Positions 38,822 through 49,479 of a DNA stretch of 60,000 nt are shown here, piece after piece. The position numbers and the translations under genes were made by a program. Source of the DNA: Acanthaster planci (Eukaryota; Echinodermata; Asteroidea; Valvatida; Acanthasteridae). The notes beneath the pieces were generated by a model. It ran no database searches and had not been told where the DNA came from. It worked only from the letters and a program-made list of their open reading frames with translations. The stretch is from contig NW_019091452.1 in the NCBI RefSeq assembly GCF_001949145.1, positions 702,788-762,787 of the forward strand, written 5' to 3'. Position 1 is the stretch's first letter. The number at the start of each line of letters is the position of its first letter.

Positions 38822-39048
38822 TGAAATAAAGCGTGTTAATATTCTGAGGATGAATAGAGTAGGAGTTATCAAAGCTTTTATTTTCATGGTTGCCATTTGT
38901 GACTTTTTATCTGTCAATCTGCATCTAATTATTGCAAATGCTCAAAGAAAGTACCGAAATAGAGGAATAAATTTCATTATATCAACAGTTGTGATACGTT
39001 TACGCGTCATTTGATTGGTCGATGAAATTTATAAATTGAGTGACTTAA
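38822..39048. repeat. duplicated block, copy 1
   Basis: About 227 bp matching 39382-39602 in the same orientation. Shared landmarks are gttaatattct, tttgtgactttttat, atgctcaaagaaagtacc, and gtgatacgtttacg followed by tcatttgattggtcgatgaa. Non-coding in appearance. Confidence 0.85.
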
Positions 39049-39381
39049 TTTCGCCCACATTTAAATGAAAAAACACTCAAACGAAGGCTCATTTACATCA
39101 AAATTACAGGTGTAGTGTATTCAGATTGGTTGAAACGGTTAACCACGGACACAATTGAAAATCAGTTTTGTGGGCCTACGTTGACAAAAATCCCTTATAA
39201 GTGTCTGCAATGAATACACTAACTTTCAATTTTATTTTAAAACCGCAGTAAATCGTTTGCTCTGAAGAGCACTGCAAACGTTTCTTACACTCGAAGACGA
39301 AAGTATTCAAGTCATAAGGAACAGGTCAAAAAGGAAGTGAAATCATTTTGGAGAAAGTCTGCATCTTTGAAAAACATCAAA

Positions 39382-39602
39382 TGAAATATGTTAATATTCT
39401 AAGAATGAATACAGTAGGAGTTACTCAAACTTTTATTTTCATTGTTGCCATTTGTGACTTTTTATTTGTCAATTGCATCTAATTAATGCAAATGCTCAAA
39501 GAAAGTACCAACATAGAGCCATAAACTTCATTAGATCAACAGTTGTGATACGTTTACGGGTCATTTGATTGGTCGATGAATTTTATAATTTGAGTGACTT
39601 AA
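39382..39602. repeat. duplicated block, copy 2
   Basis: Direct repeat of 38822-39048 with scattered substitutions and small indels, offset by about 560 bp. The gattggtcgatgaa end is an inverted CCAAT-like box in both copies. Confidence 0.85.
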
Positions 39603-42600
39603 CCAACAATTTGAATAATTATAAACGAAATTTAAAAAATTGATGATTGCAATTCGTGTGAAACAAACAGGCCCCAATTACCCCTCCAGCTGACAAAATT
39701 CTACAAATATTTTGGGTTGTATAACTTTCAAATGTTGTACAAGTGGTACCAAATCTTAGCAATAGGGATAATACGAATAATGATTCTTTCAAAAGTGGAA
39801 AATTGGACAGACGTTCCTTTAAAAGCAAATCGCTATGCACCCCTGAACCCTGGACCCTGGATACAAAGCTGCTCTTCCCGCTGTTTGCTTCCTGAAAAAA
39901 ACGATGAAGTCAGACTACAGCCCTCTCCTGGTATTGTGCCAACCCGGATGACTTTTGGATGTGTATTTGGGAACCGTTTCCAAAATACACCAGCCTCGAG
40001 TAACACATTTTTTTCTTGTACTATTCCAAACTTGAAAATTTCTATTTTTGCCCATCATGTACGCGAAGACCATAAAAGCCGGAGTAAATAAGTGACACAC
40101 TGTCAGCTTGCTCTGCGTCAAACGCGCACATATTTGCTCGCCTCGAGGCGCGCCTTTGCGATGAGTACCAAAACCCCCAAACCACCATCTTTTGTTCCGC
40201 TCGGAGTGGATTGTGTGAAACCCAAATGAAACAGCTAAATAAAAAGAGATTTACCTTTAAATGCCGTCCTTGAAGCAAACGAAATTCCAAGAAACCTCGA
40301 TGTTTAGAGTTTGATGTACTCTAAAATAAGTCAAAAGAAAACTATCAAGGCAGATTCAGGATTTTTGCTTGAGAGGGTTCCAAACCTTTTGCTCTAGTAC
40401 GTCAAGACCGTTGCCGCTCTTGACACCGGAACAAAAGCTGAGGAAAGTTGAGCCGACAAAATAACACGCAAAAATGACACCTGTCCCGTGATTTGGGTAT
40501 ATTTCAAGAAAGAGGCATTCCACTGGTGCCACGTATGTTCACCCGCCCACTCAGTTCGTGCGCATGCGCTAAAATTCTGCAAAGTTGTGGTCAATTTCTG
40601 TTGCTCGTTAAAATGGTGACGCCGGCAGGTAAACGACTATACCAAAATCCATCTGCAGAGTTCTCTCTCATTGCGTAAAGCTTTGCTAAACCTCTACAAG
40701 AGAAACGTAACCAGGCTGACGCGTTTCTTGCTAATAATCAGTGGCATTTCAGAGAAAAGGGGGTGAAATATGACTGTGTACGTTACATTTCTGAACGTTA
40801 AGAGGGCTATATTAAAATCAAACTTTTGAAGTATTCTCCAGTCTTTCCACTCATGCTGTATATCTTGGTATTTAAAAGATTGTTTGAAAAAGGTTTCATG
40901 TTCTTTTTAAGCTATTGCAAATGAATATATATTTGATCTCAGATGAAGCTTAAGTGCTGTGAAACAAGTAGCAAATCTTTCAAGGGTTTTGCTAAATTCT
41001 GGATCATTTTCTTATTCCACATTACAAAAGTGTCAGCAGCATAAAATGTCAGTAAAATAACCCCGAAACAGGAACTCGTTACTATTTTCATTGCCTGCTT
41101 TCCAAGTGATAATTTTAATGGTGATATGTTAATCGCTCTGAACAAAAACTCTGCAACTTCCGCGATCAGTTGAAACTCCTCCACTTGAACTTGAATTAGT
41201 TTTGATCCAGCTTGGTAAATACAGCGAAGGAATACAAACATCTTTGATGTGTTAGAATATCGTTTACTGTAAAACAAAAAAAAAATCAACTGATGGGGAA
41301 AACCATGCTAAAATGGGCTCCAAGATCCTGCTTTCTTTATAAGAAACTCTACGCCGTAAAGAAAAGCATTCGACACACTGACCCAAAAAATAGTAAGATC
41401 TGAAAAATCCGGTACAACTTCTGATGTAAAATGCGAACACTGACTCATTGTGTCACACTGAAAGGTTTATGGCAAACTTATAAAGTTCCGAGAGCATTTT
41501 GAAACTGTTTCATTCGAATGAGTTTCGATCCCAAACAATGATTTAGTAAAGGTAAGATGACGGAAATGCCGATAAAAAATACTTTGATGTATGTTAAAAC
41601 CCTGGCAATTATTATGATTTCTTTATCCAAAACCAGACTGGAGTAGCTAACTTTATATACCCAAAGGAGTGGAATTTCCTCTCTATGCATGGAAGTAGCC
41701 CATTGACAATGGACGTAAATAACTTTTTCTGAAACTGAAGTAAGGCTAGAGATTACTGTGACACTGAAGAGGGTCTGTCAAGCATTATCATTACCTACTT
41801 CAGCTGGGTTCCGGAGTGGTTGGCACATTTCCAAAGGGAGATAAAAACTGGTATGAATGAGTTTTCGAGACACTTTTTGTCTTTGATAAATAAAACATGA
41901 AACTTTGATCGTACATTTGCACGCATTTGTTTTACTAACAATGAACAAAACTAAACAACAATTTGCTAACTGCGTTCAGATGTTGGTGTACCAGCTTTGT
42001 TTAACCATCATTTCAGAATACCGACTTAGATATGCAAATTAACCGTACAAAAGTCCGACAAACTACAAGTCTTCCTTAGGTTTGTGCATAAACAAGAATG
42101 ATTCATTATTTACACGGTGGTAACTCATCGTTAAATTTATTATATGTTTTCCCGGCCAATTTTGGAAAATGTGTAAATAAATTTGTATCGGCAGCATTCG
42201 TTTTCGAGCGAAATAGAAAGAACATTCACATCCCCGTTTCTATTTAAAAAATAAACCTTCTATTTCAAGGAAAGGGCATTCTGTGGTATAAAGTCAGCAT
42301 TTGATTTACTGATAGTGCTCTTGTTTAGTACATTGACATTCATTTTATGCGAAATGGAATGCACCTCACCGATCCTGTATTCATCTAATTCGTCTGTGTA
42401 AGTTACATTCTCAGAAGTGTTTAGTTGATTGTTTTTATGTTTGAATAGTCTTGATTCAAATAAACCATTCATGTTGTCATTGGAAACTAACGACTATTGT
42501 AGGAAACCTATCAACACCGACGCTGACGGAACTTTTCCTTCTTGTGCTGCTTTTCAATCATAGAAACCTTATTTTTTTGTGCAGTTTGGTGATAACAAAC

Positions 42601-43690
42601 ACACTATAACCATTCATGAGTAACACGGCATTTATTATTAAAGTGGTGTCATGATTTGTGTAACTTTGTATATTCCAATTAAATTGAACATATATTTTTG
42701 TGATTCTAAATTACGGTAAATGAAAATTAGCACTCACTTCCGACGGGTCATGGTAAAAGACAGATTTTCGGCGAATAAGAATGCACATTTGATGTAATTG
42801 ACAAAGAGTCAATTCGAAATCCAGGTCATGTACCCCGTAACCTCTTTAGTGAAACGTAATGCACATTCATTTATGTGAAGGATGCAAAACAAAGTTGACT
42901 GCTTGTTATTGCGAAAATGAAACCAGGTTTTGAAGTCGTTTCAAAAACTACGCTAAATTGATTTGTTTTTTTTTTTACAAACTAGATGGTGTATTTTCCG
43001 AAATTGGCCTGGGTAACCTGTAATACGTTTGTCATAAAGCAGGGGCAAAAAGCATCAGAGTGTTCACTGTGAGGAAATATCTCTTGAGACAACTGTCTTG
43101 ATTCTTCTATTCAAAGTTAAGCAATCAAAATAAATGTACCTTCACGTTTATGAACACGAAGATGGACAGCGAGATCTATTGAACAAATGAACAAATGTAT
43201 GGATGGAGGTTTCCGAGAAGCAAGATCTTGTCAATTGGACACCCAGTGTGTGAAATTAACAAGGAATACTTTAATTACAAAAAGAATTAAATTTATAAGT
43301 ACAATAAAGGTCTGTGTGGAGCTAGTAACATAAGTGACATAATTAACATAAATTGCTACGAATTAACTTAACAAGGGTGGCTATTCTGAGTACTGACAAC
43401 TTTTACATTAATTTTGCCTGAATGCCACGTTTGACGGGAAATATTTTAGGTATATTTAAGAGAGAAGGGTTCAAAGAATTCCACCCCCTCGGGGTTTCCC
43501 GTATTTTGAGGGCAAAAGTAGTACGAGCCCAAGTCCAGTAAATGTCTTGGCATCGACTAGGGGTTCGCATAAAATCAAACAGATGGAGCTAATTAGATTA
43601 TTAGTTGAAAGCCAATGCCTGGAGGCACCTAGCAGGGAACATAGAAAGTGTCAACCTAGCTTGAGGTTGAATTATATTTGAAGATTAAAA
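39603..43690. other. AT-rich intergenic DNA
   Basis: No gene, RNA or clear repeat recognised. Open frames up to about 124 residues (39717-40091) show no domains. Confidence 0.4.
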
Positions 43691-43941
43691 TTACAAATGA
43701 CTCCACAAGGAATGGTTGCAGCTACTACAATAGATCCCTTCATTGGTTGATTGGACAAGGCCTTGTATAAAATTTAAACGTCCTCGATATCCCATTTTGT
43801 GTTTAAAGAGGGTACTAAACACTTGCACCCCGCGGCGATTTTGATGACCAATCACGCAAACGAGTGTTATGTTAATGGTCGATTTTTGTGCCTGTAGCAG
43901 TGAATCGTATGAACGCTTTGTATACGCAACACATCCAATAA

Positions 43942-43945
43942 GTAC
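43942..43945. repeat. target-site duplication gtac, left
   Basis: It directly precedes the left LTR and equals 48841-48844 after the right LTR. Confidence 0.85.
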
Positions 43946-44212
43946 TGTAGCGCCGGCGGGTCTGGCCGGTGGGGGCACCAGCTCGGATCTGCATGGAGTT
44001 GGCTGGCTGCCCGCACTGGTATGCGAACGGCCCGCGGTTTTCCCGCCTCGCGCCTGCGCAGTCCCTGCCGACAGGCGCCATGTTTAGAGCTGAGCTAAAA
44101 ACGCATTGTTGTGGACGACAGCATTAAAACAGATTTCGTGACCAAAACAGCGAGTTGCGGCTGTGTATGATTCTATACCAGCGTCGAACCCTGATCAGTA
44201 GGACACGCTACA
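43946..44212 (+). repeat. left LTR (267 bp)
   Basis: It starts tgtagcgccggcg and ends gctaca, so it has TG...CA ends. It matches 48574-48840 over its whole length, with about 17 mismatches counted by eye (roughly 94% identity), half of them in the first 60 bp. Confidence 0.95.
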
Positions 44213-44232
44213 ACTGTTGGCAGCGGTGGGAT
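44213..44232 (+). promoter_or_regulatory. putative primer binding site
   Basis: Starts at the base after the left LTR: actgttggcagcggtgggat. The position and the tggca...gtggga pattern suit a tRNA-primed element; the tRNA is not identified. Confidence 0.45.
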
Positions 44233-44278
44233 GCTGGATAGCTGTAAAAACAGGTAAACTCTTCGCCTTCTCTGTGCC

Positions 44279-45268
44279 ATGGAATTGGTGGATGATTTGG
44301 GTCGGGTGCCGGACTCGCTAGACAGCGGCAGCACAGGCCAGTACGGGGCCCCGTCGTCGGGGGCCCAGACTGCAAAGGCGACGTGGAACTCGCCTAGGTT
44401 GGCGGGCGAGCTAGAGTCGTTCCTTGCAGGGAATCTAGAACAGTTATCCAGGAGCGGGGGGCGGAAATTTGAGGGTATCGGGTGCGTCGAGTGCGCGGCG
44501 TGGGGGGATCTTGGGTTAGGTCCCCTGGAGAATGCAGCCAAGTCTGCGCAGTCCCCGGGCGACTTCCCCCCTCCCAAAGTCGATGGGGCGAGAAAGGTGC
44601 GATTCTGTTTGGAGCACGACCATTTCGCCCCGGTCGCTGGGGAGGGGGTGGGGCATGGCCAGGCGACATCCTTCCAACCCCTCACTAGTAAACCCATCAC
44701 CGGCGTCCGCGGGGCGCCCTCTGGCGGCCGGGACACACTGGGAGAGGCGTTCCAGTCGGAGCGCCTTCAGGGTGGGTCCGCGGCTGGGGGGTCCCGACGG
44801 GAGCCAGTTGGAAATTCACTCATGTCTTGTGGTAGCGTCGGGGCGCCCTCTTGCGGTACCGTCGTGGCCGAAAGAACGTTCCTCTCGGAGCGCGGCCGGG
44901 CGGCTGCCGCGGGGTTGGAGCCTCGGCGCGAGGTAGCTGAAGCTGGTAATACTGGTTATAGTATCTGTCTGAGGCGGATCCCCACTCGGGGATCCACACG
45001 TGTCTGTGCGAGCCGGATCCCCCCCCCCCGGATCTGCGTGCAGACATGCGATGCGGTTTCCCCTCAGATCTGCGCACAAACTAATGAGGCGGATCCCCAC
45101 TTGGGGATCTGCACGTGTCTGTGTGAGGCGGATGACCCTCGGATCCACATACAGGCACATGAGGCGGATCCCCGTGCGGGGGGAGCCGAGCAGAAGGACC
45201 GAAGACCAGTGCTGCTTCGGACCGGTATGACGGAAGCTCGTCCTGGGCAGATTACCTCACTGTGGTGA
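44279..45268 (+). pseudogene. plus-strand ORF after left LTR, possible gag remnant
   Basis: A 329-residue open frame beginning MELVDDLGRVPDSLDSGS about 65 nt after the left LTR, where gag would start. It is rich in Gly, Ala, Arg and Ser, without a recognisable capsid or CCHC knuckle. The final third is made of tandem repeats (44971-45190). In such GC-rich DNA long open frames arise by chance, and a minus-strand frame of 187 residues overlaps it, so the coding claim is weak. Confidence 0.35.
44971..45190 (+). repeat. tandem repeat, six units of 30-40 bp
   Basis: Units starting gaggcggatccccac, or a close variant, begin at 44971, 45010, 45050, 45086, 45125 and 45161 (the last is partial). Lengths are about 39, 40, 36, 39 and 36 nt. 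A run of C in unit 2 shifts the reading frame, so the peptide repeat (EADPHLGICTCLC type) is in two frames. Confidence 0.8.
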
Positions 45269-45455
45269 AGCTCACAGAGGGGTAGGTCCATCATGGTGTC
45301 TGTGTCTCTGGTGGCCCGCTCCTCCTGCAGAGTGGCTCGCACCCCCAGTCGCAGGCAAATCCCCCGCATACGTCACCCAGGAGCCGGGGGCAGACTCCAG
45401 CGGCCCCTGCTCTAAACCAGAGCTGGGGGTTCTTCCTCAGTCTGCTTCCCCGTCT

Positions 45456-45921
45456 CTACTGAGCGGCGCAGGGGGGCGGTCCCGGCCGCAGCGGCCGCCG
45501 CGGGGGCCCGGGCCGCACTGGAAGGTGAGTCCGACTGATCTCGTTGTTCCGGCCGGCCTTGCGACCCCCGCCTTCGGCGCCGAGAAGGCACCGGCGGCGG
45601 GGGCTCACCTGCAGCAGCTGACCGGGGGCGGGTCCGTGCGGCTCCCTCCGGAGGACCGGCAGGGGGAGAGACTGCTCCATGGGGAACTCGTCACCCCCCC
45701 AACTCCCCGCCACTAGCGGAGACCTGCGGGACGTCAGGATCCTCGCTTGGATCTGGCCAACGAGGACGTGGTCGCAGTGTCGGTGGTGCCGATCCCGCAC
45801 GTCCGAGCGGTAGAAGCAGCGGCCACACCCCCGCTCACATGTATGGGGCCGGGTGGCGAACAGCTCCGGACACGCCGACCTCAGGTGCCGCCGCAAGTTA
45901 GTCTGCTGGCGGAATTCTCGC
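45456..45921 (-). pseudogene. zinc-finger protein fragment, distal part
   Basis: The minus strand encodes the rest of a finger (REFRQQTNLRRHL, then Cys), followed by a second Cys/His module with CERGCGRCFYRSD and RHHRHC, then low-complexity Arg/Pro/Gly sequence to a stop at 45456. Read toward the right, the finger is cut at the TTA where a MITE is inserted. Its first Cys pair lies beyond the MITE at about 46749-46770. C2H2-like fingers occur in the Gag or extra ORFs of some gypsy-like elements. Host origin is not excluded. Confidence 0.6.
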
Positions 45922-46746
45922 TTAGGCGCCAAGTCAAAATAGAAACGGTTGACCAAGTGGGTAATGGTTGCAAGGCACCGTTTCCCGAAAGAGAATTGGC
46001 TAGGCGGCCACCCCTTTGATGCATACTACCATCTCCCCCACCTTGGTACAAAAGCCCTGACTGCCAGCTTACCAGGAATGGTTATTGTGCATCGGCTTTG
46101 TTGTGTAAATTGGGCAAGTTCATCCACAGGCTTAGCACAGCTTATTGAGGAGGGGAAGCAATTAATCTCTTAACAAAAGACTAACCCCATCAGAGTCAAC
46201 AGGCCTATGTGCATCACTAAGTCTCCTGTCACTGAATTAAGATCTGTAGTTTTCTTTCCCAAATCTAGCACTGTCAGGCAGTGATTTCCACATCACAGAT
46301 TTGTCAATAATTGGATTAGACAATAGAGTAAATGGAGCAGATTATAGATGCAACAATTACAGGACTTTAAAATCAATCTAAAATGTGAAATAAGAAAAGT
46401 CCACTAATGTTGGTAAGGGTAGCGTGGCAAACTGAAGAAAAAAATCCTTATCCATGTAAACGGTAGTATAAACCCATCCCCAACCCCCAAAAAATTGTTG
46501 ACATATCAATGGGCTGGGGTCCCAGCTGTTGATAAACAGCTCTAATGACTCAGCCACAATGGAGTGTAATCCTTAAAGCTCTCTATTGTTAGAAAACATC
46601 ACCTAGGAGTGGTGTTCATCAAACCACAAGCATTTAGGTAGTGACACCCTATCGTTGCCCGCTTTACTCTGAAGCGGGTAAGGAGCTTATCGCTTATGTA
46701 TCGTTTCCCACTTCATGAACCGTTTCTATTTTGACTTGGTGCCTTA
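45922..46746. mobile_element. Harbinger-like MITE (819 bp) with TTA duplication
   Basis: The element spans 45925-46743. The left end is ggcgccaagtcaaaatagaa and the right end is its complement with one change. About 26 nt match almost perfectly and similarity continues to about 40 nt. TTA flanks both ends (45922-45924, 46744-46746). A three-base TWA duplication and ends starting GG are typical of PIF/Harbinger. The interior is AT-richer than the host LTR element and encodes no transposase. Confidence 0.85.
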
Positions 46747-46952
46747 CAGTGGGGGCAGGCAAACCGGTCCATCCTGGGGAGAGAAACAGAGGGAGATTCA
46801 GGAGTTAGCGTGGAGCAGAATCGCGCCGGGCGCCGAACCCGCCGCCCCTTGCGAGTCACGCGCGCTCTCCCCGCCTCCAGTTCGCACGGCGATGGCTCCG
46901 CCGGCGCGCTGCCCCCCTGGCTGCTTATTTCTGAGTTCTCCCCGCTCGACAC
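46747..46952 (-). pseudogene. zinc-finger protein fragment, proximal part
   Basis: A minus-strand open frame beginning MSSGENSEISSQGG, then basic and Pro-rich sequence, then MDRFACPHCK, the Cys pair of a C2H2 finger. It breaks at the MITE. Without the MITE the frame would continue into the part at 45921 and restore a standard finger spacing. It overlaps the end of the integrase frame. Confidence 0.6.
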
Positions 46953-47713
46953 ACCGCCGCTCCGGCCCGGGCGTCCCGACTTCGCCCCGTCAACAGGTTC
47001 CAGGATGTGGTCCCTTCGTCAACGGGGGAAGACGGCCCCCCGTGGGCAGGACTGAGGGCCGGATCCGCTGGCTCCTTTGCCCGTGCTGGCGCCTCCTCGG
47101 CCAAGGCTCCACGGGCTGTGCGCTCCCACCATCCAAGCTGCACGTCGCCCAGGTAGTGCTTTAGCCGATTGCGGTGCACGATCTGAGCCTTCGCTCGGGC
47201 GCTACGCTGCACTTTGTAGGTCACGTCGTTGAGGCGTTGTAGCACCGCGAACGGTCCGTCCCACCACCGCTGCAGCTTGGGGGAGCGGCCGACCTTCTTC
47301 TTTGGGGTGAACAGCCAAACAGCCTGGCCGGGCTCCAACCCGCCCTCCTGGGCGCGACGGTTGTACTGCTGCTTCTGGTAGCTCTGAGTCCGCCTCAGGT
47401 GTCTCCGGGCAAACTTGTGGGTCCGCGTGAGCTTCGCTCTCAGCTCGTCGACGCAATTTAGTGCCTCGGTAGTCTCCTTTCGTTCCTCCGGTGACCCTGC
47501 AACGACGTCCTGGGGAAGTCCCACCTCCCGCCCGAGCATGAGCATGTTCGGGGTGAGCCTGGTGCTATCGTGCTGAGAGGAGCGGTAGGCCATCAGGACG
47601 TAGGGAAGATGTTCGTCCCAGTCGTCATGATTCTCATCCACAACCATTATGCTGGTGTTTCCGGCCTTGGTTCGGGGCAGGCGTCCAATAAGGTCAATGA
47701 CGATCCGCTCCAT
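46925..47713 (-). pseudogene. Ty3/gypsy-type integrase, core deleted
   Basis: A 262-residue minus-strand frame. It opens with the start of the integrase core (ERIVIDLIGRLPRTKAGNTS, holding the first Asp). By about residue 28 it jumps to the core's end (DEHLPYVLMAYRSSQH). The stretch that should carry the second Asp and the Glu is absent, so the DDE triad is gone. The C-terminal part is complete: a basic coiled segment, GQAVWLF and a GPF/Y-like module (WWDGPFAVLQRLNDVTYKVQ), ending in an Ala/Pro-rich tail. By family, integrase inserts the cDNA copy; this copy cannot. Confidence 0.82.
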
Positions 47714-48573
47714 AGGGGCCCCCGCCAGGTATTGTCGAAGCGGGGCTCTCCCAGGACGCGGTGGGGACTTCTTAGAACCGCAGAGTTGACACTTTCTGGC
47801 ACCACTCCTCGGCCTGCCGTCTCATCTCCCTCCAATACACAGGGGCCTGCCTAAGTTGGGCCACGGTCCGAGCGACCCCGCTCGGACACCCGAGGTGTCC
47901 AGTAGCTCGGTGGTTGTGGGCAAGAAGTAGAACCTCTGGCACCCTGGCCTGCGGGACGGCGATCTTTCAGGTGGGGAGCCCCCCGTCGGCCCTTGCCCAC
48001 TTCACCTGCAAGACCCCTCAGAATAGGCGCAGTGTGTCCCATCTGGACCACTAGCTTTTGACCCCGGCGCCAAGGTCGGAGATGTCCTCCCATTCAGGCC
48101 GGTCGCTCCCCGTCACCAGCCACTGGCAGACCGGTCCCAGCTCCGGGTCGTCCTGCTGCTCCTGAGCTAGCTTGCTCAGGTCCCAACTCTCGGGAAACCC
48201 GTCCAAAATCGAGTCATCCTCCTCTCCGTCCATGTCGGCTGTCGCAACCAGGAACTCGTCCTCCGCCTCCGTCTGCCAGCTCCGTGGGGGGTCTGAATCC
48301 GCCGGAGGGGGCCGACCCCTGCCCACCGGAGTCCGCCCCCCTGGAGCAGCGAGGTAATGCCGGGGGCACCGCAGCGACTGGAGTCTCCTCCACACTGGAC
48401 CCCTGGATCCCCCACATGGTAGCGGAGAAGACCCTCGGAACCCACCAGACTTGTACTTGTTGCTTGTTTTCACTCCTTGTACGCTGCGCAGGGGCGACCG
48501 GGATGGCCTCGGGCTGGCCCGCCGGGTTGCGCCGCCTCGTTCGGGGACGAACAAGAGTCCTCCGAGGGGGCGG
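47714..48573 (-). pseudogene. integrase N-terminal region, frameshifted
   Basis: Minus-strand frames (ORF 48644-48051 and following) hold the linker before integrase: LSKLAQEQQDDPELGPVCQW and GSDRPEWEDIS. After a stop near 48051, pieces of the His/Cys zinc-binding domain appear around 48000-47770 (RATGHLG, VYWREMRRQAEEWCQK) in different frames. At least two frame breaks. It abuts the right LTR without gag, reverse transcriptase or RNase H. Confidence 0.65.
48560..48573 (+). promoter_or_regulatory. polypurine tract
   Basis: The sequence tccgagggggcgg lies immediately before the right LTR. By position it would prime plus-strand synthesis for a plus-oriented element. Confidence 0.5.
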
Positions 48574-48840
48574 TGTAGCGCCGGCGAGTCCGGCCGGTGA
48601 AGGCGCCAACTGGGACCCGCATGGAGTTGGCTGGCTGTCCGCACTGGTATGCGAACGGCCCGCGGTTTTCCCGCCTCGCGCCTGCGGAGTCCGTGCTGAC
48701 AGGCGCCATGTTCAGAGCTGAGCTAAAAACGCATTGTTGTGGACGACAGCATTAAAACAGATTTCGTGACCAAAACAGCGAGTTGCGGCTATGTGTGATT
48801 CTATACCAGCGTCGAACCCTGATCAGTAGGACATGCTACA
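48574..48840 (+). repeat. right LTR (267 bp)
   Basis: Full-length match to 43946-44212, with the same tgtag...ctaca ends. Confidence 0.95.
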
Positions 48841-48844
48841 GTAC
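48841..48844. repeat. target-site duplication gtac, right
   Basis: Matches 43942-43945; marks the insertion of the LTR element. Confidence 0.85.
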
Positions 48845-49162
48845 CTATGGAAAGGTGCCTTATCACTGAAAAAGCGCACGCAAGTTCTGTTCTGATATTG
48901 GAAAGGCATCGCTCGAAAAGTAACAGAATTAGCGTGATTCCCATGTATCCTAATGTTGTAAGTGCCGTCGAGAACCGTTTCTTGCTTCAGCATCTTTACG
49001 TCAACATGTTTTCCATCAAAGTGGTGGTGCTTGTCGTCTGTTTTGCTCACGTCATTTAGGCTGGCATGAATGATGATTTCAGTCAAGATAGACGCCTGGG
49101 GGCCCTGTTGAAGCGTTTCGTTGAAGCTAGCAACTCTAGAACTCTTCCAGAAGATGATTTGC
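48845..49162 (-). CDS. possible exon of an unknown minus-strand gene beside the LTR element
   Basis: The minus strand has an acceptor (tgcaaaccttgcag) at 49163, then an open stretch of 318 nt containing QIIFWKSSRVASFNETLQQG, ILTEIIIHASLNDVS, ETVLDGTYNIRIHGNH and FQYQNRTCVRFFSDKAP. It ends catag before gtac, a potential donor. Phases at the two ends are symmetric. The frame also stays open upstream to 49479 (218 residues in all). The gtac at the donor is the very site duplicated by the LTR insertion. I do not recognise the family; secreted character is suggested by Asn-glycosylation sites (NET, NRT). It could be a real exon or a decayed one. Confidence 0.35.
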
Positions 49163-49479
49163 CTGCAAGGTTTGCAATGAGTTAACACAATAAATGAGTT
49201 AACACAATAACTTTGACACGAAGCACTTGCAAAGTCGCCACAACCACCACCACGACCATGCATGCGCAATAGAGACACAGCATCTACGTTATAACAATTA
49301 TGACTATGGAACAACCATGAAGATAGCACCACAATGATCAGGACTACCACATCAGGCAGCTGAACGCTTGTAGAGTCCTTAAAAATCACCTCATCGGTAG
49401 GCATGGTTGGCCCCATGATGACAACCATAAAATGCAGTATCAACACTTTAGCTTCCTGATGTGGAATTGTGTCTTTCAT

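Larger units (their letters stand above)
43946..48840 (+). mobile_element. LTR retroelement, scrambled, with nested MITE
   Basis: A 4895-bp GC-rich island between matching LTRs and a gtac duplication, typical of Ty3/gypsy insertions. A purine run (gagggggcgg) sits against the right LTR and a possible primer site (ttggcagcggtgggat) against the left one, both indicating plus orientation. However, recognisable pol sequence (integrase) and zinc-finger ORFs lie on the minus strand. Reverse transcriptase, RNase H and protease are not found. The interior must therefore be rearranged, inverted or made of a second element. It cannot move on its own. Confidence 0.85.

Noticed and set aside
44173-44736. 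187-residue minus-strand frame opposite the gag-like ORF
   Set aside because: Pro/Ser/Arg-rich shadow in GC-rich DNA; it runs into the LTR and has no domain.
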